Of a stretch of DNA of 64,000 nucleotides, positions 47,376 through 58,887 are shown one piece after another. The notes beneath the pieces were generated by a model. It was not told the DNA's origin. It ran no database searches and saw only the letters and a list, made by a program, of their open reading frames with translations. A program made the translations under genes and the position numbers. How positions within the stretch are numbered: the stretch's first letter is position 1; every line of letters starts with the position of its first letter. This DNA is from Phallus indusiatus. Its lineage: Eukaryota > Basidiomycota > Agaricomycetes > Phallales > Phallaceae. The stretch lies in contig JAQFWX010000018.1 in the NCBI GenBank assembly GCA_027605045.1, positions 434,001 through 498,000 of the forward strand, given 5' to 3'.

Positions 47376-48655
47376 ATGACCTCTAATGAAGAACCCAGCA
47401 ACACAAGTTCTGATGCAGTGAATTCCAATAATCCTGATAAATTTGAATGGAAGAAAGGTTCTTACACCAAGATAATTCAATTGGCTCATCTTATATTCTA
47501 TTCTCTCCTCAGATTACGAAGATACGCTTGAACAGATTGCCAAGACAGATCACGTTGAGTTCGTGGACGTTTCATAGTTTCCCTATCTCTGGAAGATTGA
47601 CAAACGTACCAGTGTGTCGTGGCCTTTGCTGCGCGATATCATCCGGTACAAAATCGATCTAGTACGTCTGAGTGACTTTGATTATTTCCCTGGTTCTTTT
47701 CTAAAATAGTATTCTCTTAGAACGTGCAAGACTTTCTCTCAAAAAATGAGGATGAAGAAAAAACTCATACCCAACCCTCTGAAGTAACATCACAGTCATC
47801 GGCTTTCTCGCTGCAATCCTCGTCTCCTCCTACTCCGGGCCCTGTTCCGGCTCTACAAGGCATCATCATACCACCTTTTCCCAAACGAGGCCAGACCAAA
47901 AATCCCATTCTAAGACTATTCAATAGCACAATAGACGAGAAGGAAGCCGGAAACGTTAAGCAGCATATACTGCTCCAATTAGACAACTTTGATGAGTTGA
48001 GAATTTTCTATTCAAGCGTCTTACTGAATTCACTGAACGCGCACGGGTTTGGTTTTTTCTTCGCAGTGCACCTCCATTCACAATACAGCGTTTATGCGAG
48101 CTCTGTCTATGGCCGAGGAAACACCACAAGACTGTTGGCAAATACCTTCGCGCACTGGAAAGAGTTATCCGAGTCACCTCAACCAAACCAATGTATTCGC
48201 CAGAAGAAGTCGAAGAAGGACAGCAGCCAACCCCCACACATTATCCGGAAAGCGCGACTCTTAAAATCGCGACAACCCCCGTGTTTAGCCCGATACCATT
48301 TCTTCATCTCGATGCACGTCGTTCTCGGTCGCCTTCCCCATTCGAGTTATCCGCTACTCAACATCCTAACAAGCTAGTGCCAAAAGAGCCAAGCACAAGC
48401 GCGCCGAAAGGACTGGGTCTTGTTGATGAATTGGACGATCCAAAGCCGGGACACTTGGCCGATCAACCTACCGCTCTAACATCGGTAACCAAAATCCCTC
48501 CTTTGAGCAAGAGATTTGTCAAAGGGCCGCCGGATGAGGATATAGTCATGCAGGATAATAGCAATAATAACAGTAATAATGAAAAAGAGTCTCGTCCTTC
48601 AGAAGATGCAGAAGTAGAAGGAATGGTCCTAGATCCAGAAGAGCAGAATAAATAA
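47376..48655 (+). CDS. Protein phosphatase 4 regulatory subunit 2 (PPP4R2)
   Basis: Core subunit that links PP4 catalytic subunit to R3, with roles in DNA-damage recovery and centrosome function. The N-terminal domain reads DKFEWKKDYEDTLEQIAKTDHVEF, then VSWPLLRDIIRYKIDLNVQDFLS, LLQLDNFDDAPPFTIQRLCELCLWPRKHHKTVGKYLRALERVIRVTS. The rest is disordered, with PEEVEEGQQPTP and a polyAsn run, ending DPEEQNK. One junction is problematic: between DHVEF and SWPLL the only frame-preserving introns are unusually short (33-42 bases). Otherwise the open frame shifts. This may be a mini-intron or an assembly/sequence error. The family is clear from the WPLLRDII and PPFTIQRLCEL blocks. Confidence 0.87.
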
Positions 48656-48735
48656 AATTGCCTTTATATCGCTTTCATGTCCTGAATTTGAAGCTCGAGA
48701 AATACTAATTCGGGCCAAGCGTATAAGCGCCAGAC

Positions 48736-48743
48736 TATAAAAG
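48736..48743 (+). promoter_or_regulatory. TATA-like box upstream of RPT3
   Basis: The sequence tataaaag sits 75 bases before the RPT3 ATG at the distance expected for a TATA element with a short leader. It may equally belong to the 3' end of the preceding transcript. Confidence 0.45.
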
Positions 48744-48810
48744 GCCAGGACTTACGTCAGCGCTTTAGTAAAAACATCGGGACGCGTCACTTGTAAATTC
48801 AGCTTGCAAC

Positions 48811-50430
<1,620 letters not shown>

Positions 50431-50598
50431 TCACTATATCGCTACTGACATATTCCGGATGCCCCAACATTATCGGTCACAAATGTACATGTACATTATT
50501 CACGACATTATATTACACATTACATATCTATTTCTAAGGGGACATGGCTGCATTATGTCCATGCTTTTTTTGAGTCTCTACATTCAGGGCTAAAGACT

Positions 50599-51832
50599 TC
50601 AGTTCATTGTTTGGCCCAGCTGACTAGCCCGCTCAGTTGCGGCCTGAATGGTTCTTGCTATGGTAGATCGAACTCGACCATCTTCCAATGTTAATAGTCC
50701 GGCAATGGTGCAACCTCCAGGTGCTGGGGTAACAACATGTGAGCCGGAGACACGACAGTGATAGCAGAAAGACGTACTGGTGACTGCATCTTTAATCTGG
50801 GCTGGATGCGCTCCAGGCTGTAAGGCCATCCGAGCAGCACCTTGTAAGCCTTTATGAAAAGCGATTCAGCGAGAGACTCTTTTTCATTCTGAATGAGACG
50901 TGCAACACACTTTGAGCGGCAAGTTCTAAAGCTTCAGCTCTCGGAAGACCCATCATGACGCCTCCGTCGACCATTGCCTCCAAGAAAACACATACAAAAG
51001 CAGGGCCTGAACCAGATAACGCAGTGCAGGCATCAAAGTGTTTTTCATCCAGAAACGTGCATCGACCGATTGAAGAAAATATGGAAAGAATTATAGCTCG
51101 ATCACGATTAGCTTCGTCAGAATTTGGGAGGGTTGAGACGACTGTCATTCCTTCCCGAATCTATGGTTGTCTGATTACTTGGGGAATTCTGGGAACAAGC
51201 AGGAACAATTACTTTACAAGGTGTATTCGGCATAGCACGGACAACCCGAGTCTTCGGGGTTATGAATGACTTTAGTTGAGTTATAGTTACACCAGCAAGG
51301 ATGCTTATGAGAAGCTTTCCTTCTAATGCTTCAGGCATACCGGGTTCGGTGAGAATCATGCGGGCATGTTGTGGTTTGCAACTTGAGACCAATATATATA
51401 TATATATATATAATGTCATTAGAGACTCAGTTTGGCAAGAAGAAGCTCGTGCGCACCATAAAAGTACAACGTCAGATTGCTGTACCGCTTCCACATTTTT
51501 ATGTGCTAAGACCTTGACAAGCGAACCTAATGCTCCCAAAGAAAGGCATGTTTTTTGAAGGGCTTGTACGCTTTCCTCTCTGTTTACGCAGGCCAGATAT
51601 TTGGAAGGAAGTAATGAACCTAGATCTCTCCGGGGCGTTGTCGTCCCGGACGTATGAGTTTCCCACTTGGGAGAAGAGTCGCGTTTTGAACTAGACTGGA
51701 GACTTTCAACTGTCCCTGACAAAATGGCAACACCCATCGTCCCGCAGCCTTCAGAAATAGTCCGACTTTAATACTGGTAAACTGGTTTCAAGTATAAGGC
51801 AAACCTAGTATGCATAACGTATAATCCGACAT
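50599..51832 (-). CDS. PRO3: Pyrroline-5-carboxylate reductase
   Basis: Last step of proline synthesis: reduces delta-1-pyrroline-5-carboxylate with NAD(P)H. The first exon MSDYTLCIL joins GCGTMGVAILSG, forming the Rossmann GxGxMG motif. Next, VVLLCCKPQHA, KLLISILAGVTITQLK, TRVVRAMPNTPCKIREGMTVVS, TALSGSGPAFVCVFLEAMVDGGVMMGLPRAEALELAAQS, and the C-terminal VTTPGGCTIAGLLTLEDG follow. The insertion SSSKRDSSPKWETHTSGTTTPRR near the N-terminus is long for the family. Introns include one with an (AT)n run at 51392-51412. The LQGAARM junction uses donor caaa|gtgtgt. It is divergent from ALG13 by 107 bases. Confidence 0.93.
51392..51412. repeat. AT dinucleotide microsatellite in a PRO3 intron
   Basis: About ten and a half uninterrupted AT units inside the intron that splits the LLC-CKPQ codon region. 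It is likely length-polymorphic. Confidence 0.8.
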
Positions 51833-51939
51833 TCTTAATATTGCCTCGATGATCGATAACCGTTGTTCAAACTGAGTCCGAGTCACTCACTGAGTCACCA
51901 GAAATTTCTCAGCCGACGCTTCTTCCCTGCAGTTCGATT

Positions 51940-52550
51940 ATGCGGCGCGTTCTGGTTACTGTAGGAGCTACCGCAGATTTTGATTCGTTGGTTGAGGCGG
52001 TTTTGGAAGAGAATTGTCTTCAAGCATTGTACAGCAAAAACTGTAGAACATTGAGCATACAAGTTGGACCGAGCCGACGATATCAGGAGTATCGCGAAGA
52101 ACGGCATGGAATAGCTATCGAAGTATGGCGAATAAAACCGTCGTTGAATGAAGAAATTAAGGCTGCAGATCTTGTAATAAGTCATGCAGGTAATTTGATT
52201 CTTCTTTCCGGTTGGGACTCTTTCTGGAGATACTAATGTTCTGCGCTAGGTTCGGGCACTATTTTGGATGTTCTGAGGCTCCATAAACCACTCATCGCTG
52301 TTCCCAATACATCGCTACTGCATAATCACCAATTGGAGCTCGCGGAAGCATTGGAAAGCCGGGGTCATTTGATTACAACTACTCCCGCGTAGGCCTCTCT
52401 TTTCACTCTCCAAGTCTGAAATCGTTGACTCAGAGTAGCAACCTACCAACTACGATTGCTGAGTTTGATCCTAAGAAGCTGATAGCTTTTCCGGCCTTTG
52501 ACAAAGGGAAATTTAGCTCACTACTCGACGAGATAGTGGGATTTGAGTAA
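51940..52550 (+). CDS. ALG13: UDP-GlcNAc transferase catalytic subunit Alg13
   Basis: Catalytic half of the ALG13/ALG14 complex, which adds the second GlcNAc to dolichol-PP-GlcNAc at the cytosolic ER face. Three exons. The N-terminus [24 protein letters not shown] is the GT28-type first strand-loop. The nucleotide-binding half has [50 protein letters not shown], matching the family glycine/histidine signature. The last exon is [26 protein letters not shown] and it ends DEIVGFE. The last acceptor is the second AG (cagag), as the first makes a frame error. About 186 residues, as in yeast. A UGUAUAUA lies at 52652 in the 3' flank. Confidence 0.93.
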
Positions 52551-52651
52551 TGTTTCATACATTCCTTGGTTTGGTGGAACAAGTCAATATTTTTGTTCAC
52601 TGTGCGCAACATCCAATTCGCGTTATAATCTTTACGATGAATGCATCTTAA

Positions 52652-52659
52652 TGTATATA
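52652..52659 (+). promoter_or_regulatory. Candidate Puf3/PUM binding site in ALG13 3' flank
   Basis: tgtatata fits the eight-base Pumilio consensus exactly and lies about 100 bases after the ALG13 stop, on the sense strand. A match of this kind can arise by chance; the 3' UTR extent is not known. Confidence 0.35.
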
Positions 52660-52679
52660 TGAGGGTAACAGCGTGTATT

Positions 52680-53714
52680 TCACAGAGAGGAATTGCTATG
52701 ACTAGTAGGCGAACGACTGTGAGACGATGGAATGCCCATTTCCATGCTCTCCAAGCAACCACCTTCATCGAGGTACAGATAACGCTTTCCAACGCGACGA
52801 CCTTGTTCTTCTGAATGTGTAATCCATATTATTCCTTTCACTGTCGAGTTATTGTCTTCAATCAAATGTCGCAGCGTATTCTCTACCAAGAATGTAGTTT
52901 CTGCATCTAGTGCGGATGTGGGTTCTGCACAAGGAAACAAATGCAAAGAGGACATGATGAGCAACGGACAACGAAAATTCGTTCAAAAACATACCGTCCA
53001 AGAGAAGGACTTCGGCGCCGGGAAGCCCAATAGCTACAGCCAATGCAATTCGTTGGCTTTCACCACCACTTAAGCTCGTCCATGTGCGATCCCACAATTC
53101 CTCGTCAATGCCCCACTCTTCGGCAACCTGAATGGGTCCCATCGTCCCATTTACTTTGCCAATCTCAGTGTACGGATTGGTACTTGAATTGGCTGAAGGT
53201 TTTGATCTCGGAGATGACTTGGCTTTGCGAGAAGAATAGGAGGAGACGAGCTTTACGAAGTCACGAGGAGTTGAGGGTAACAGTGACGGACGTTGCGGGA
53301 CGTATAAAACGCGGGTGCGGTATGTGGGGATACCTTAATTATGTGTTCAGTAATTTGGCTGGCGATTGAAGAATCATTGTCCTACCGTATTCCGCAGCTT
53401 TCCTGATAAATAGATAAGATATGCGTTGTAACGCCAGTCTTGTGAAACATACCTGCCATGCAACAGCACTTCGCCCTGGTAAACATTCAAATGAGACAAG
53501 CACTTCAACATTGTTGTCTTTCTGCAAGACCATTTAAAAGGGGATATCATCCAGTGCATGTATCGAGAACATACCCACTCCCGCTCTTTCCGGAGAGAAC
53601 GAGAATATCGCCTTCATATAAGTTGAAGGATATGTTTTCGAAGATATTCTGTTCTTTGGATTTAGGACAAGCGAGGTCCTTGACTGACAACAACTTTCTT
53701 GATTCATTGGACAT
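52680..53714 (-). CDS. ABC-type ATPase, FetA-like (single nucleotide-binding domain)
   Basis: Stand-alone ABC ATP-binding protein of the bacterial FetA (YbbL) type, which in bacteria pairs with the FetB permease for metal export. The start MSNESRKLLSVKDLACP is the first ATG; the frame opens earlier only at TTG. Walker A SGKSGSGKTTMLK is split by an intron. Q-loop region VLYVPQRPSLLPSTP, the signature SLSGGESQRIALA, Walker B AEVLLLDEPTSALD (split by an intron) and the switch His in IIWITHSEEQ are all present, so the ATPase should be active. The C-terminus is a Ser-rich tail, SHSRSPTSHSNSSL. No transmembrane partner is in the window. The partner and substrate are unknown. Confidence 0.85.
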
Positions 53715-53998
53715 GCTACGAGGAGTGTGCGTAGCTTGGGAACGAAACAAGTTCAAAGTTCAAACACGCCAATTAACGGATCACCTCAGGGCTTGGATTC
53801 GAACGTTCCTCAGGTCATAACGTCACACGGATGTAACTCCATTCTCAAATTTCTTCTTTTTTTTCAAAATATCAACTTGGGTGGTGTGAGGCGGCACAGA
53901 TAATATAATGGCACGTGAATCATGCTTATACGTTATTAGGAAAGTGTGAACAAGTATGTATTATGGATGCATAAACGTGTCTGCTTTTATCGTAGGAT

Positions 53999-54442
53999 TT
54001 ACTTCTGGTAGCTCCATACGTTCCGTAGTACTAGATAAAGGTGCATTAATTAGTGCACACGCTTTGCAGTATAATTATTCAAATAAAAACGTACAGCCAG
54101 CCTTAGTAGCCAATCGATTTATGGAGTCGTCTGATTCACCCATGGCACGGACTTGTCCGCAAAGAGCGAACGCAGTGAAGGTTGACAAAGCTTTTCCCTC
54201 AGCGTCAACATCTACTACGTTAATTTGGACCGAAGCATGATCTTTGGAAGTTATAAGTCGGTCTACCAAGATAAACGAAGCTTAGTTAAATTGTGATATT
54301 TGGGGCAGAAAGAGTTAGATGCTGACTAGTTGCGCCGCATTTACGGGGAATGTAAAGATCAACAAGTTCTCTCTTTAAAGCAGCATTAACAACAATTGCA
54401 GAGCTGGTGTAAAAAAAGACAACATACTTCGTTGTTTTGCAT
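53999..54442 (-). CDS. RPS21: 40S ribosomal protein S21 (eS21)
   Basis: Small-subunit ribosomal protein. Four small exons assemble to exactly 86 residues: MQNNE, then RELVDLYIPRKCGAT, then NRLITSKDHASVQINVVDVD... to ATKAGL, and a last exon LRNVWSYQK. The invariant strings LYIPRKC, TNRLITSKDHASVQIN, FALCGQVRAMGESDDSINRLA and NVWSY are all present. Length equals that of yeast (87). If the third exon read through its donor it would end KAGCTFLFE, which lacks the universal NVWSY; the intron is therefore required. The gene diverges from APTX with 125 bases between starts. Confidence 0.95.
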
Positions 54443-54567
54443 TTCTTTTGTTGGAGGTGCTCGCAGGCAAAGAGGCGGATACTTTTTTTTGAAGAAGCTG
54501 AGATTGTACAGTTGAACCCGGATAATTGGCGCAGTCAGTTCAGCGCTTATTCAGAGAAATTTGGAAT

Positions 54568-55429
54568 ATGTCTAATCTCACAGCCCTCAGGCGGTATGCT
54601 CGCAAAAACGACGAAGAATTGGCCAAATTATCCCCTTCCATTTTATTTACAAAAACAGCTAATACAATCACCGTATTTGATTTGTACCCTAAATCCAACT
54701 CATTTCATCTCCTACTTCTCCCGCGCATAACGAACACTTCACTGTCAGAGAATGCCTTGTCGGATCTGAGAAGCCTATTGAAATGTGATAAAGAGAAGGC
54801 CCAAAAGGTGGTCGAAAACATGGCTGCTGATGCGGAGATCGTGAAAAACATGGTCCAAGACGAAATGCGTAGCCGATTTGACTTTGAGTGGCCTATCTTT
54901 GTAGGATTCCATGCCATTCGTAATGTCACCGTTATCTTGCAATTATGCAGGTTTTTTTCTCATTTTGTTTTATTCATTTATTGACCTCTGAAGCATCTAT
55001 GATGTATGTCGTTGTCGCGATACCAAGAGCATGCCAATGACTTAACCTTCCCCTGTCTCAGACATCTCCATATGCATATCATCGCCTCGGATTTGTTTTC
55101 TGGAACCATGAAAAATAAAAAACATTACAATTCTTTTCATCCCACCCGCGGGTTCTTTTTACATTTGGAGGATGTACTATCTTGGTTTACATCAACACCG
55201 TCATACTTTGATTCTGTTCGTGTTTTTTTCCCGTTCCGTAATATCGTCCTGATTGATCCTTGATGTTCAGATGAAGAAATTACCGGCCTCAAAATATGAA
55301 CCCCTGTTGAAAGAAGACCTTTTCTGTTGGCAATGTGATAAACCATTTTCGACGATCCCTAAACTAAAAGAACACCTTAAGCACGACTGGGAGCTAGCAG
55401 CCAAAATTAAAGACAATGCCAAAACTTGA
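54568..55429 (+). CDS. Aprataxin-like DNA adenylate hydrolase (HNT3/APTX)
   Basis: Removes AMP from abortive DNA ligation ends. The start MSNLTALRRYARKND is the first ATG; the frame opens earlier at TTG. The HIT domain begins ILFTKTANTITVFDLYPKSNSFHLLLLPR. The catalytic triad region reads GFHAIPSMIHLHMHIIASDLFS (HxHxHxx), built across two introns. KKHYNSFHPTRGFFLHLEDV follows. The C-terminal zinc finger has LFCWQCDKPFSTIPKLKEHLKHDWE, C-x2-C-x12-H-x3-H. Missing relative to vertebrate APTX is the FHA domain, as in other fungi. About 240 residues. Confidence 0.93.
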
Positions 55430-55567
55430 AAATATGGAACGAGTCTTTACAGAATGGAAGTTGACCGAGATGGAACGATTGCTCAAACCCAGTACCCAAC
55501 TTTACATCTAAACAAGCATTTCATCATTTCTTTCATTTGAGGCGAGATCCGCAAATCAATTCTGTTT

Positions 55568-55575
55568 TATATACA
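55568..55575 (-). promoter_or_regulatory. Candidate Puf3/PUM binding site in oxidoreductase 3' flank
   Basis: On the minus strand this reads tgtatata, 27 bases after the stop of the Gfo/Idh/MocA gene, so it lies almost certainly within its 3' UTR. It is an exact match to the Pumilio octamer. Confidence 0.4.
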
Positions 55576-55601
55576 ATTCTAATAGATTCATGTCATTTAA
55601 A

Positions 55602-57498
55602 TCATTTCCTACTCTTCTCACTCGCTTCCCGAATAGCCCAGGTGAACTCATAAGTCTTGCAAGCGTCTATAAAGGGGAAATGTTTCGTACGGATGCTGAA
55701 GAAAGAAAAGAATAACATACCTTGGAAGGTACTCAAAATTTCTGCGGACTCAGGCCCATCTTCAATGACGTCAATCAAATTGGATATCTAAAGGGTTCTT
55801 TTTCAATAATCTGACGTTCCACCTCAAACGTCTCATTTACCTCCGAGAAGAATGGATCATCATTTTCAAATCGATGAACTTGCTCAAAGTCGCTGCCAGG
55901 AGAACGTACGATCAACATAGGTTGAACATAAGGGTCCACGAGCCTAACGACACATGTTAAGAATTCTGAGAGTGGGATTCGTCTTTTGCTCACTTGAACA
56001 TATACCCATCGGCATATACCTCAAGTTCGCAACTGTAATTTTTGCCTTGAAGAGCGACGACGTGCATAAGACTGCCCACAGCACCACTTTCATATTTCCT
56101 AACACGAATAGGTAGGGAACACCGGACATAAAGACGGAAGTAAGAACTTACCAGGTTGCGCTGGTAACACGGGGAATACGATTCTCGGGTTTAATTTTGG
56201 TTTCATCTATGCGCATTTTTGATAAATGACCTGCATTCTCATGCCACTCTAAGGAATGAGCGACAACGGTTGATATGTCAACTTCGCCGCCGAAGTATCG
56301 AGACAGGTCGCCTGATATGAACAGGGAATAAATATCAAATTTCACCGTTGAAGGTTTGAAGTACAGTAGGGCTCACAAAAGTGGGTTGCTTGTTCAATCA
56401 CCGGACCGAAGCTAATTGAGTTCGAGACAATTAACGAGAAGTCCAATAGATAGGAGAAGGTCTGTGTAAAATCTGTTCACCTTTTTGACTTGTCCCACCA
56501 GTCTTCTTTGGATATGGACTCATACGCGCATCCATAACGAGCGATTGTAGCCATGACAGTCAGATTATTCTCTTCAATAGTCCGCTTTATCATTTGCACA
56601 GCACGCAAGTAACGCAGCATATACCTAGCGAATGACGGGTCTCAGAATATTACACACGGTCAATAACAAATGCCATACCCGACTGAACAAATTGTGTCTG
56701 AATCATCAATAGCTTTGGCCACGGCAAACGCATCCTGAACGTCTTCTTTAACACCTGTTGCTACTGGCTTCTCGACAAAAATGGGCACATCAGGAAAATA
56801 TTTCATAACTTGCAGTTCAACGTCGCGATTGGGTTTGGTTGTACCACGGAAGAAGGGAGGACAGCCTACGATGACGGCCCTAAAATTATGAAGCTGAGTA
56901 TGACATGTATCAAATTAAGGATGCTAAATACTGAGGAGCGTCTTCGGGAGTTGCAGCATCAGCAAATTCTTTGAGAGTTCTGAAAATGCGAGTTTTCTCG
57001 TAAGCAGATACGACGAAAGAGTCTCGTTTCTTCTGCAAGACAATAGCCGCGCGGTCGACTGCGGGATCTACGAGCGCAACAACTTTGAGACGAGGACCAA
57101 GCTTACTAAAAAAAGTGAAAACGACAAAGTTGAATCAAGAATTGTACTCTATATAACAAGAAAGACAAGAAACGGACTGCTCGAGACGGAAAGAGTGATT
57201 CCAAGGTCCCTCGTCGGAGCCTAACACGTGTTTTGATCGGCCGTGAGTTCACATGTTGAAGACTAGCATCCTCACCAAACATAATGTTCCCTGCCCCGAC
57301 GAAGAGGACATTGAAGGTTTCACCGCCGCCCGTTGTTGGGGCAGTTCTAAAGCGGGTATTAGTCAGCAAAGGCTCGATTTCAGACAACGACGAGCACGGC
57401 GGCGAGCGCACTGACCTGTCCATTCGGACGAGCAACTCTGGATCAATAGATCCACGGCGGGACGTTGGGCGAGAGGTTGGGCGAGAACGAGGAGGCAT
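55602..57498 (-). CDS. Gfo/Idh/MocA-family NAD(P)-binding oxidoreductase
   Basis: The N-terminus MPPRSRPTSRPTSRRGSIDPE is basic and Ser/Arg-rich and precedes the Rossmann fold FNVLFVGAGNIMFG (GxGxxx). LGPRLKVVALVDPAVDRAAIVL, then PEDAPRAVIVGCPPFFRGTT, PDVPIFVEKPVATG with the conserved EKP catalytic Lys, and SVGYMLRYLRAVQMIKRTIEE follow. The C-terminal beta-sheet domain has KEDWWDKSKSCGPVIEQATHFCDLSRYFGGEV, where EQATHFCD carries the usual histidine/aspartate pair. RVTSATWKYESGAVGSLMHVVALQG and the end EFTWAIREASEKSRK follow. The FFSE|ISNLID intron removes an unspliced stop. The substrate cannot be told; dihydrodiol or sugar substrates are typical. Confidence 0.88.
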
Positions 57499-57670
57499 CG
57501 ATAAGAACTAAGTGACAGATAGTGATGGTCAGAAGTAAGAGAGGTGGGGCCGTTACGCAATGGCACAAGCGTTCAAGACACGGTAGATAAAAAAAAAAGG
57601 GTATCATCTCTCTCATATATATTACATATTCATACGAACTGAACATTTCACAGTCCACATGGTCTTTTTG

Positions 57671-58286
57671 TCAACGTAATAACATCTGGGACCTTCTTTT
57701 TGTCTCCATTTCCTCGGTTTTCTTCTCAGCCCGGGCGAGTCGAGCTTGCATTTCCTGAAAGACAGACAATTTACCAATATATTGGAGACATGGTTTCTTT
57801 TGACTTTTTCTTACTTTGAGTCGTTCGTCTAGCCAGCCCTTCTCCTCGTTCAGCTTTTCGATCTTCTCGATCTTCTCACTGCTACGAGCTGATTTAGTGC
57901 AACGAATTCAAAAGAAATGAGATTAAAGAATTACCCAAACCCAGACGACTCGAACATACTTTCCAGCGAGAAGGACGTATCAAACTGTGGCGGCGGCAGC
58001 ACAGGTGGCGGTGTTCCGAGGATATGCGCAACTTGAGCACCGGCAGTAGCTTGTGGTGCATTCTTCTCTTCCTCACCTTCCCCGGACGTTATTCTGAGGA
58101 GTGCATCAGCCACCAACGCTGAACCCTGAAATGGGAATAGTACTGTTGCTGCTGCTGATAATGATGATGACGATAATGATGATATTGATGGCGATCCTGC
58201 TGCTCTTGTTCCTGTTCTTGCGCAATCCCCTGCACTTGCTCCTCAGCTCGTCTCATGTCAGAGAGCGCAGTCGAATTGGTTGACAT
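57671..58286 (-). CDS. Small coiled-coil protein with a low-complexity first intron
   Basis: Model: exon 1 (58236-58286) MSTNSTALSDMRRAEEQ, a 110-base intron (58126-58235), then GSALVADALLRITSGEGEEEKN, a Pro-rich stretch GTPPPVLPPPQFDTSFSLESMF, SEKIEKIEKLNEEKGWLDERLK, and the last exon EMQARLARAEKKTEEMETKRR ending SQMLLR. The second half is a charged coiled coil. The first intron is open in frame and would encode a Gln/His run (EQEQEQQ, HHYRHHH, QQQQQ) if retained. The family is unrecognised. Confidence 0.6.
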
Positions 58287-58887
58287 GTTTCGGGGTAAAG
58301 AAACCGATGATAAAAATCCGATAGAGGATTCAAAAAGAAGAAGAAAACGCGAAACAAGTCGAAAAAAAGGGAGAAAAGAAAAGAAAAACAACACTTAAAA
58401 ACGCTGGAACGGGTAACCAAGCAGTGAAATTATTTTTGGAAGCCGTTCCCGCTCGGCTATTTCCGGTCTGTTTACATAACGCGCACAAGCTCTTCGACAT
58501 GTTCTGCACCGTCGCCGGCCTCGAGCTCGAGCATCATTCGGAACGACCAAAAAGAACAACGCAAATTCGGCTTTCCCCACCAAATCAAGTATGTTTCCGT
58601 CTTGATGTTTTGTCTTTGTTTGGTTTATTGACTTTCGTTTGACTGCGTAGCTGTTGTGCTTGTTCCCAGTTTCAAATTTATTAAACTCTCCCTTTTCAAC
58701 ACATGCTCATAGCATGCCTTGAAACCATGCGCCAGATCACAGTCGTCCCCGTTCTTGTTTGCGGATGATTCCCTCAAACCAGGAGGTCGAGGAATTTCCT
58801 AAACCCTCCAACTATATTCTATTTAGAATACAATATAACCTCTCATTTTACTTGGTCGACCAATTCTCTAAGTTGCAAAACTTGTCA
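58287..58887. other. Intergenic stretch, divergent upstream region
   Basis: About 600 bases between the divergent coiled-coil gene and the unknown gene at 58888. It has a purine run just upstream of 58286 and pyrimidine-rich sequence later. A possible in-frame earlier start (58765) for the right-hand gene lies here. No other coding was supported. Confidence 0.45.

Noticed and set aside
47447..47662. Open frame overlapping PPP4R2 exons 1-3 (starts MEERFLHQDN)
   Set aside because: Wrong frame for the PPP4R2 motifs; runs through two predicted introns.
53780..53830. T-loop-like gttcgaatcc on the minus strand, possible tRNA
   Set aside because: The five bases on each side of the loop do not pair and no anticodon or acceptor arm fits.
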